Shown: positions 1 through 5,153 of the stretch, piece by piece
How positions within the stretch are numbered: position 1 is the first letter of the stretch
Layout of the letters: each line of letters opens with the position of its first letter
Source of the DNA: an uncultured Bacteroidota bacterium
Lineage (GTDB): Bacteria; Bacteroidota; Rhodothermia; Rhodothermales; UBA10348
DNA: 5,153 nt
Assembly (NCBI GenBank): GCA_937893205.1
Contig: CALBJU010000374.1
Coordinates: 1-5,153, forward strand
Direction: 5' to 3'
Notes under the pieces: generated by a model
The model's input: only the letters and a program-made list of their open reading frames with translations
Databases searched by the model: none
Told to the model about the DNA's origin: nothing
Made by a program: the position numbers and the translations under genes

Positions 1-1463
1 GTCACGGGATTGCCCTCGTACCAGAAGTCGAACGGTGTACCAAGGTCGAAACGAGGCCCGAAAATACTGGCATTCGAGGAGAATCCGATGTCCTGAGCTC
101 CATCTGCCTCTTCCAAATCGATGGACCGTGCGAGAGGATCTGCATTTACCGAGTTGTTTTCGAAGCCCTCGCGCAGGCGATTTTCATCGATATGCCAGAT
201 GAGTATCCCGCCGAGCAACGGATTGTCGTTCTCGTCAATTCCGCCGGGAAGTGCAAAATCATAATTGTCCACATCCACCACAACGCCGCCGGGGAAGGCC
301 GCCACTGTCTGCGTGTTGAATTCCGGATCTGCATTTTCGAATACGACATCGCGTTCTCCCTGAGCATCCCAGACTCTTAAATGGACGCCGTCGCCTTCAG
401 GATCGCGGTGACGATTTTCGATGAGAAAGTACTCCGCATCGGATATCGATAACAGGGCTGTCTCGTTTAGGTCCGGATCGCCGGAAGCGCGTAGCCGAAC
501 GATCGATTCGGGTGCAGGATCTTCAATCACATCCGCCCATCCCAGAAATCTTTTGGTCCATGCGGATGGCTCTGGGGGAAACAGCCCGCTGAAGGCGAAT
601 ATTCCGAGCGCATCCATCACACCAAATGGTCCGATTGCGCTCTCACCTGTGCCCGTATTGAATAGATCTGGAACACCCAGGTAGTTCAGCAAGCTCGCTG
701 CCAGCAAACCGTTCGTAGAGAGTTCAATGAGAAACGGTTGCTCAGTCAGGAAATTGAACCCCAATCTGGACTCGGTTCTTGGAATAATGAGCGTGTTGCG
801 GATTTCGATACCGCCCACTGTCATCGATCCAGCACCGAGGCGATCCAGAGCGGCTTCGCTCAGAAAGAGCGAGGGCAAGTCCTGAGGGGTCTTGTCCAGC
901 GTCGTTCCAACGAGCTCGATGTCGCGCCCAATGCCCGCGTGAAACAGAATGAACGCGGTTCGTTCGGGGTCAAGTCCAGCAGGCAGCTGCACTCCCTCGT
1001 CATCGGCCAGAGACCAGCTTTCCTGAACGAGCGAGACCAGCTTCAGCAGTTCAGCATCCGAATTCGAATCTTCACCTGTGGGACTGTACAGCCCCATCTC
1101 TCCTGACACCCGAATTACATCCGGCAAGAGATGGGTCCTGATTCTGGTTTTCCCATCAGAAACGCGCCCGATATAATTCTCGAGAAACCGCAGGTGGGCC
1201 GAAAAATAGCCCGCATCGTGCGGCAACGGATCGATTTTCGGTGGATCTACTCCTTCAAACAACACGCCGGCGAACGTGCCGTCGCCAGTTGTGAACCGGG
1301 TCGTATCGGGTTGGAACTCAACACGCAGGGCCACCACATCGATCACTCCGGGCGCTGGCCTCATCTGAGCACACGCGTACGCAGCCGGAAGCAGCAAGAC
1401 CAGAAGCATGAACACGCCACGACCAACAGACGAGCTGCTCTCGAAGCCGAGTATTCTCGTCAT
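1..1463 (-). CDS. Secreted M6 (immune inhibitor A)-like protein with degenerate zinc site, C-terminus cut by window
   Basis: 487 codons are open from ATG at 1463 to the left edge with no stop, so the protein continues outside. Residues 1-33 look like a signal peptide (hydrophobic VFMLLVLLLPAAYA, possible cleavage after ACA). The body follows the M6 layout: VVALRVEFQPDTT (43-55), HLRFLENYIGRVSDGK (90-105), FILFHAGIGRDIE (171-183), LLNYLGVPDLFNT (258-270), IGPFGVMD (277-284), SAWTKRFLGWADV (300-312), AEYFLIENRH (343-352) and GGILIWHIDEN (418-428). In active M6 enzymes the GLPDLYDT motif is preceded by HExxH; here those positions are Ala256, Ser257 and Asn260, so both zinc His and the Glu are missing, while Asp266 remains. 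It should therefore lack zinc-dependent peptidase activity (inference). Being secreted and next to porU-porV, it may be T9SS cargo or an accessory of the attachment complex; whether a C-terminal sorting domain exists cannot be seen. An alternative in-frame ATG at 1541 would bury the signal peptide, so 1463 is preferred. Fold call fairly strong; role unknown. Confidence 0.82.
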   Translation of the reverse strand, partial: MTRILGFESSSSVGRGVFMLLVLLLPAAYACAQMRPAPGVIDVVALRVEFQPDTTRFTTGDGTFAGVLFEGVDPPKIDPLPHDAGYFSAHLRFLENYIGRVSDGKTRIRTHLLPDVIRVSGEMGLYSPTGEDSNSDAELLKLVSLVQESWSLADDEGVQLPAGLDPERTAFILFHAGIGRDIELVGTTLDKTPQDLPSLFLSEAALDRLGAGSMTVGGIEIRNTLIIPRTESRLGFNFLTEQPFLIELSTNGLLAASLLNYLGVPDLFNTGTGESAIGPFGVMDALGIFAFSGLFPPEPSAWTKRFLGWADVIEDPAPESIVRLRASGDPDLNETALLSISDAEYFLIENRHRDPEGDGVHLRVWDAQGERDVVFENADPEFNTQTVAAFPGGVVVDVDNYDFALPGGIDENDNPLLGGILIWHIDENRLREGFENNSVNADPLARSIDLEEADGAQDIGFSSNASIFGPRFDLGTPFDFWYEGNPV

Positions 1464-1499
1464 GGTATGCCGAAAATTGCCGTGGAGACCTGTGTTGAC

Positions 1500-1529
1500 G
1501 GTGTTGAACGTGGCGGTGTTGAACGTGAG
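1500..1529. repeat. Two-copy 15-base tandem repeat between porV and the M6-like gene
   Basis: GGTGTTGAACGTG (plus strand) occurs at 1500-1512 and again at 1515-1527, a 15-base period, with a decayed partial copy just before (TGTGTTGA at 1491-1498). It fills much of the 108-base gap between the porV stop and the preferred start of the M6-like gene. It may be slippage-derived spacer or a repeated binding site; I see no terminator or clear promoter in this gap. Confidence 0.6.
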
Positions 1530-1571
1530 GGGACAACCCATCACCCGAGGAGCGATTCGCAACTCATGAAC

Positions 1572-2762
1572 TTACTTCTCGAAATTCACCAGCATGGAGA
1601 AACGCATAGTGTTCGCGAGAGGCGAGTTCTGTTCGGCGTAAATGTACGAGAAATCGATCCCGATAATATTCACTCGGACACCTGCCCCAAGCGTCATGTA
1701 CTTCCGATTTCCATTGTTCGGATTTTCGTAGAAATAACCGGCGCGCAGTGCGAAAAGGTTATTGTACCAGTACTCGACTCCCGTACCGATCGTGAGCTGA
1801 TCAATAATGCTGAGTGTCTCAAACTGGGCTTCGTCATCGGCAAGCGCATTGGTCCGAACTTTGATTGACTGCCAGGAGGAGAAGATGGCCTTGTAGAAAG
1901 GATCGGCTTCGTATTTAGTCGAATCGCCGGTCGAGTAGTGAATCAGATCTTTGTTGAAATCGGTAACCCATGTCAGGCTGTTGAACTCATCAAACTCCAT
2001 CTTGAAGGCATATCCGAATCGGAGATTGGTCGGAATTGGATCCGATTGGGCATTGTCTGAATACTGGATTTTCGGGCCCATGTTGGCCAGGTTGAACCCG
2101 AAGGACAATTGTCCCTTCATGGTCTCGCCCATTCCGAATTTGCGACTGCGATACAATCCTGCGATATCGAAAGCGGTCGAAACGCCGGCTTTCGTTTTCT
2201 GGGATCCCACTACCTGGCCCGGAGCGAGGTTGGAGTATATGAATCGGACACTTGTCCCGATTCCGAATCGTTCACTTACCTTTGTACCGTAGGAAATGCC
2301 CGTGGCCAAATCGTAGGAACGGAACGTCCCGGTCGGATTATTCTGTGCATCACGTCCCTCGTGCTCACCAAGGAACAGGTAAGTAAGGTGTGCACCGAAC
2401 GTTCCCCATCCAGGAATGTGATGTTTGGCTATCAGATACTCGTAAAAGAGATCCGCGTTGAATTCCGGCAACCAGGCCGAGTGCGTGATCGCAGCTTCTG
2501 TGCCGGTTTGGAACGCCAGTCCAGCTGGATTCCAGAACATCGCACTGGCGTTATCCGCAAGCGCGACACCGGCATTTCCCATACCCGAAGCACGGCTGTC
2601 CGGTTCTATCTTGAGAAAAACGACTGCCGATCCACCCACTTGGGCTGCAGCAACCAATGGAAATGCGATAAAAACTCCTAAAAGTACCGCTACGAGTTGA
2701 GTTCCCCTCGTTCTGAGACCGTTGAAATAGGTGCTCATACTACCCCTGTTCATTTCGTACAT
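1572..2762 (-). CDS. porV: Type IX secretion system outer membrane protein PorV
   Basis: PorV (LptO) is an outer-membrane beta-barrel that collects T9SS cargo from the SprA translocon and forms the attachment complex with PorU. The 396-residue length is normal for the family (about 390). An n-region with Arg and the hydrophobic run LVAVLLGVFIAFPLV lead to a probable signal peptidase I site in VAAAQVGG (near residue 40). Mature-protein signatures follow: FLKIEPDSRASGMGNAGVAL (49-68) and AMFWNPAGLAF (74-84), the N-terminal PorV/PorQ motif; TNLRFGYAFKMEF (245-257); then GTGVEYWYNNLFALRAGYFYE with NRKYMTLGAGV (327-362), which is typical of PorV rather than PorQ, and a final strand MRFSMLVNFEK. 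The start is uncertain. ATG at 2762 has no Shine-Dalgarno; Met4 (2753) and Met9 (2738) are in frame, and Met9 has AGGGG four bases upstream and gives a compact signal peptide. The stop is TAA at 1572-1574. The location immediately after porU supports the name. Confidence 0.95.
   Translation of the reverse strand: MYEMNRGSMSTYFNGLRTRGTQLVAVLLGVFIAFPLVAAAQVGGSAVVFLKIEPDSRASGMGNAGVALADNASAMFWNPAGLAFQTGTEAAITHSAWLPEFNADLFYEYLIAKHHIPGWGTFGAHLTYLFLGEHEGRDAQNNPTGTFRSYDLATGISYGTKVSERFGIGTSVRFIYSNLAPGQVVGSQKTKAGVSTAFDIAGLYRSRKFGMGETMKGQLSFGFNLANMGPKIQYSDNAQSDPIPTNLRFGYAFKMEFDEFNSLTWVTDFNKDLIHYSTGDSTKYEADPFYKAIFSSWQSIKVRTNALADDEAQFETLSIIDQLTIGTGVEYWYNNLFALRAGYFYENPNNGNRKYMTLGAGVRVNIIGIDFSYIYAEQNSPLANTMRFSMLVNFEK
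2743..2747 (-). promoter_or_regulatory. porV: Possible ribosome binding site for the porV Met9 start
   Basis: AGGGG on the minus strand ends four bases before the ATG at 2738. It is the only purine-rich Shine-Dalgarno-like element near the three candidate porV starts. Many Bacteroidota genes do not use Shine-Dalgarno sequences, so it favours but does not settle the shorter reading (388 residues). Confidence 0.3.
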
Positions 2763-2766
2763 CTTA

Positions 2767-2795
2767 ACGCTAGAAAGTTAAAAAAGTCCTGTCAA
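2767..2795 (-). promoter_or_regulatory. porV: Possible internal promoter for porV
   Basis: The minus strand holds a perfect TTGACA (2795-2790), 17 bases, then TAGCGT (2772-2767), which keeps the three most conserved bases of the -10 hexamer. Transcription would then begin near 2760, too close for translation from the ATG at 2762 but consistent with the start at 2738, which has AGGGG just upstream. Against this, the main Bacteroidota sigma factor prefers a TTG...TAnnTTTG pattern, and I find only an imperfect match (TAACTTTC) with unsuitable spacing. Confidence 0.25.
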
Positions 2796-2796
2796 T

Positions 2797-2816
2797 CCGA
2801 CCAGGCAAATGGTCGG
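2797..2816 (-). other. Perfect 7-bp inverted repeat (hairpin) in the porU-porV gap
   Basis: On the minus strand CCGACCA and TGGTCGG flank a 6-base loop (TTTGCC), a perfect GC-rich stem. It lies about 70 bases after the porU stop. A run of six T follows at 2785-2780, but 11 bases separate it from the stem, so it is not a textbook intrinsic terminator. It could be a processing or stability element between the two cistrons, a weak attenuator, or an operator overlapping the upstream side of the putative porV promoter. The structure is seen directly; the role is not known. Confidence 0.45.
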
Positions 2817-2820
2817 GGAT

Positions 2821-2840
2821 CACGTGAATTCGTTCACACG
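2821..2840 (-). other. Second hairpin with CGAA tetraloop in the porU-porV gap
   Basis: On the minus strand CGTGTGAA-CGAA-TTCACGTG can form an 8-bp stem that includes two G-U wobbles and a 4-base loop. The wobbles become A-C mismatches on the plus strand, so an RNA from the minus strand, the direction of porU-porV transcription, folds better. A separate 7-bp inverted repeat (ATCACGT at 2858-2852 minus, ACGTGAT at 2825-2819) overlaps it and would compete with this fold. It sits four bases before the 2797-2816 hairpin. Confidence 0.35.
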
Positions 2841-2886
2841 ATGTTTCTAATACGTGATTTCCAGTAACTGTCTTTCTATCGCTCTC

Positions 2887-5153
2887 CTATCGGATGATGA
2901 CTAATTTCTCAACGTGTTCGCTTACTTGACGCTCACCGTTGGTTTGCTCTACAGCAATCCTGATCCGATAAAGGTACACTCCTGTTGCCGGACGGTCCAG
3001 ATCATCATCCTTTCCATCCCAGTAGACCTGTAAAGGTCCACTGCCCAGGACGCCTTCTGGAAGAGCTTCCGCCGTACGAATCGTACGAATGGGCCTTCCA
3101 CTCAGCGTAAATATGCGAATCTGGACCTCGGCCGGAGTTCCAGAGGGTTGATTGTGCTCGAAAATGAACCGGGTTTCCCGATTCATGGGATTCGGGTAGT
3201 TATACACATTATGTACGTTCAATACCTCATCATTCGCTACAGTAAATGACAGATTGGCTGAATTCGAGTTATTCAGTACATCCCAGGCCCTGACGCTGAG
3301 CGAATGTGCCCCTGGCTCCAGATCAGTAACATTCCATCTAATTTCGCCGCGCTGGAACGAGTTCTCATCCGCAACGAACGCACTCCCAATGTCTTGCGCA
3401 CTTTGGTCCTCGTCATCGATCGAGAGCAACATCTCGTGCCCGACACCCGCGCCAACCGTATTTATCCCCGATTCGTCGAATAACTGCACGATCAGCTCGG
3501 GATTCGAGTCCACCGAGCCTCCGTCCACAAACGCCGTGTTGTTCAGAAAGAGGCTGATTTCCGGTCCTACATCATCGTCCGGGGGGTTGTCAGAGGTGCC
3601 TCCGACCAGAAAATTCTCCGAATAGCCCGTTGCCTGGAGCTGGTCGTTGGAGGCATACACAGAAATCCTTCCGGGCAGATCTGAGTAGCTGATATCCTTT
3701 GGAACCACAAATTCGGCTGTAAATTGACCGGAAGCGACCTGAACATCACCGCGCCAGATGAGGTCTTCACGCTGGCGGAAGTAGTCTTCCGGGTGATAAC
3801 GATTTATCAGAATCGGTACTTGCCGCTCGGCGTCAAAGACCGTTACGTTGACCGTCCCGTTGAAACCGGAATCGAGCGTTCCAGCCATCGTCTGAACCTG
3901 GCCCTCTATCGTGACTCTGTCGAGCGCCTTCATCTGCCCTGTATCCGCCGCCAGGTCTGTCTGGAGGAGTTTTGTAACAACAGCTTTTCCAGCGGGCAGC
4001 CCGATGCGCATGGATGGATCTCCCAGCAGATTAAACTTTCTGCTGTTTCCCTGGAGACCCACATTGGTGTTCTTCGTTTCACGCAACGCGTCTCCCAGAC
4101 GTTTTGGCAAGTTGTCCGAATCGGGCATAAAGAGTTGTTGATTCAGCGCCCTGTTCAGTCCGGCGTTCAGAGAAGTCGGCGATGAAGAGGTATACGCTAA
4201 TCGAACCGCTGTGAGAACAGCAATCGCGCCTCCATCAGGATTCAGCAACAGCTCCTCTCCTGCACTTTGCTCTCCTTCCAGGTCCCACCATCCAAACGAG
4301 CAGGTTGCCGTTATAAATAGCGGGAGCTTATGTCCATTTGTGAGCGCACGGGCGTGGTCTTTGGTGAACATCTGTTCCTGGGCCAGACCATTCGGACCGC
4401 CGTGTCCGCTGTAGTTGAACAGGAGCAGACCCCGATCAAGTGCCTCCAGAATCGCCCGAGTGGCGTCTGGAAGCCTGAAACCATTAAGAAAGACCCGGTC
4501 ATAGGCTTCCCCGTAGATCTTGCGCATGTTGATCTCGGGATACACCTCGTCCGTGATGACCTCCGTAACCTGATCGATATTCGTTAGATGTAGATCGTAT
4601 TGATTGTCAAGTCCCGTCAATCCGGTTGGACCGTCGTCGGCAACGGCGAGGTAGGTGGTCCTCCACGGTCCGTACGTATCCGGACTGTCATAGGCTATGA
4701 CTTTGTCGACCATCAGTTCAGCTTCGCTGGGCGTCTGGACCGGAAAACGACCAATCCCGACATCCACTCTCTCTGTGGTCGTCCCCGTTATGGTCGTGAA
4801 CTGCCAGATTCCCTCGTCGTCATCCAGCAGCCCGAAGTAATCGTCCGATGTGTAGGACGCAACGGTATTGGTGGATGTCTCGGTCTCATACGGGAAAATC
4901 AGGTTTGCCAGCGGGGTCGGGAAACCAGATAATCCGCGAAAGTCGTAGTGCCCATCGCCGAACAACAGAAGATAATCCGGCATCTGACTCGGGCCAGGGG
5001 CCCTGTCGTACAGAAATTTCATGTAGTCGCGAACCGCTCGCATATCTGGAACGCCGCCCGAAAATTCGTTGAATACCTCCCTCTGGGTGACCACACTTAC
5101 GTCCAGACCCTCAGCCCTGCGATGGTTGGCCAGTCGGTTCGCAGCGTTCAAGA
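2887..5153 (-). CDS. porU: Type IX secretion system sortase PorU (5' end cut by window)
   Basis: PorU is the cell-surface cysteine peptidase (gingipain/C25 family) of the T9SS attachment complex: it removes the C-terminal signal domain of cargo and transfers the cargo to a surface anchor. About 755 codons are visible, ending in TAG at 2887-2889. The family is usually about 1,100-1,200 residues, so the signal peptide and N-terminal domains lie beyond the right edge; the first visible codons are internal. Counting from the codon at 5151: a family-typical stretch at 1-70 (AANRLANHR, VFNEFSGG, YLLLFGDGHYDF); ASYTSDDYFGLLD at 98-110; the catalytic His in NYSGHGG (His250); the catalytic Cys in TATCSFG (Cys284); LLGDPSMRI closing the peptidase domain near 375-383; then beta domains with GPEISLFLNN, DESGINT, GAGVGHE and RAWDVLNNS, all PorU hallmarks; last, residues 645-754 form a T9SS CTD/FlgD-Ig-like domain (YNYPNP, TGVYLYRI). 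Both catalytic residues are present and the frame is intact. porV follows after 124 bases. Family assignment is strong. Confidence 0.95.
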   Translation of the reverse strand, partial: LNAANRLANHRRAEGLDVSVVTQREVFNEFSGGVPDMRAVRDYMKFLYDRAPGPSQMPDYLLLFGDGHYDFRGLSGFPTPLANLIFPYETETSTNTVASYTSDDYFGLLDDDEGIWQFTTITGTTTERVDVGIGRFPVQTPSEAELMVDKVIAYDSPDTYGPWRTTYLAVADDGPTGLTGLDNQYDLHLTNIDQVTEVITDEVYPEINMRKIYGEAYDRVFLNGFRLPDATRAILEALDRGLLLFNYSGHGGPNGLAQEQMFTKDHARALTNGHKLPLFITATCSFGWWDLEGEQSAGEELLLNPDGGAIAVLTAVRLAYTSSSPTSLNAGLNRALNQQLFMPDSDNLPKRLGDALRETKNTNVGLQGNSRKFNLLGDPSMRIGLPAGKAVVTKLLQTDLAADTGQMKALDRVTIEGQVQTMAGTLDSGFNGTVNVTVFDAERQVPILINRYHPEDYFRQREDLIWRGDVQVASGQFTAEFVVPKDISYSDLPGRISVYASNDQLQATGYSENFLVGGTSDNPPDDDVGPEISLFLNNTAFVDGGSVDSNPELIVQLFDESGINTVGAGVGHEMLLSIDDEDQSAQDIGSAFVADENSFQRGEIRWNVTDLEPGAHSLSVRAWDVLNNSNSANLSFTVANDEVLNVHNVYNYPNPMNRETRFIFEHNQPSGTPAEVQIRIFTLSGRPIRTIRTAEALPEGVLGSGPLQVYWDGKDDDLDRPATGVYLYRIRIAVEQTNGERQVSEHVEKLVIIR

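Noticed and set aside
680..720. Frameshift or sequencing error as the reason for the missing HExxH
   Set aside because: The same frame carries recognisable family motifs immediately before and after the site with the spacing expected, so a local frame slip does not explain it.
1365..1380. Lipoprotein signal at Cys31 of the M6-like protein
   Set aside because: The residues before the Cys (Ala-Tyr-Ala) do not fit the usual lipobox pattern well; a signal peptidase I site after Ala-Cys-Ala is at least as likely.
1318..1536. Minus-strand 72-residue frame with His-Val-Gln-His repeats
   Set aside because: It is another frame of the 15-base tandem repeat and the start of the M6-like gene. The true frame has the signal peptide and M6 motifs, so the His-rich repeat is a by-product.
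1131..1868. 245-residue open frame on the plus strand
   Set aside because: It is antisense to the 5' part of the M6-like gene and the 3' part of porV, has no recognisable domain, and is rich in His, Arg and Gln as expected of a shadow frame.
2109..2681. 190-residue open frame on the plus strand
   Set aside because: It lies wholly antisense to porV, which has clear family motifs along its full length; the predicted protein is of low-complexity shadow type with no signal or domain.
2780..2816. Intrinsic terminator after porU
   Set aside because: The stem is sound, but the T run begins 11 bases after it, so the U-tract is not adjacent to the hairpin as needed for the classical mechanism.
3724..4185. 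153-residue open frame on the plus strand
   Set aside because: It lies antisense to the porU peptidase and beta-domain region, without any recognisable motif.

Overview
The window carries three genes, all on the minus strand, so it is best read from the right end to the left. The set is a type IX secretion (T9SS) attachment locus. It consists of porU (3' part, 2887-5153, cut by the window edge), porV (1572-2762, complete), and a secreted protein with the fold signatures of an M6 (immune inhibitor A-like) metalloprotease but without the zinc-binding His/Glu residues (1-1463, cut by the left window edge). T9SS is confined to the Bacteroidota/FCB group, so the organism is almost certainly from that assemblage. 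Balanced base composition, Asp/Glu-rich secreted proteins and a PorU ending in a YPNP...GVYLYRI-type domain would suit a Rhodothermia/Balneolia-like or neighbouring FCB lineage, but the rank below 'T9SS-bearing FCB bacterium' is inference.

Layout from right to left: porU C25-type peptidase domain and C-terminal beta domains; a 124-base gap (2763-2886) with two adjacent inverted repeats and a possible promoter for porV; porV, an outer-membrane beta-barrel with signal peptide; a 108-base gap (1464-1571) with a short 15-base tandem repeat and no visible terminator; then the M6-like gene running off the left end. The orientation and small gaps fit co-transcription of porU-porV-M6-like gene, possibly with an internal promoter before porV. 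No stretch above 300 bases lacks a gene, and I see no RNA gene, mobile element or CRISPR array.

In the known system, cargo with a C-terminal signal domain crosses the SprA translocon, is received by PorV, and is cleaved and joined to a surface anchor by the PorU sortase, which is itself held on PorV. The porU-porV pairing here is the classical arrangement. The unusual part is the third gene. Its protein keeps the motifs around the M6 active site (GVPDLFNT, GPFGVMD, SAWTKRFLGW, EYFLIENR, LIWHIDE), but the expected HExxH positions read A-S-L-L-N. It is therefore a likely pseudo-peptidase encoded next to the T9SS attachment machinery, either as a cargo or as an accessory part.
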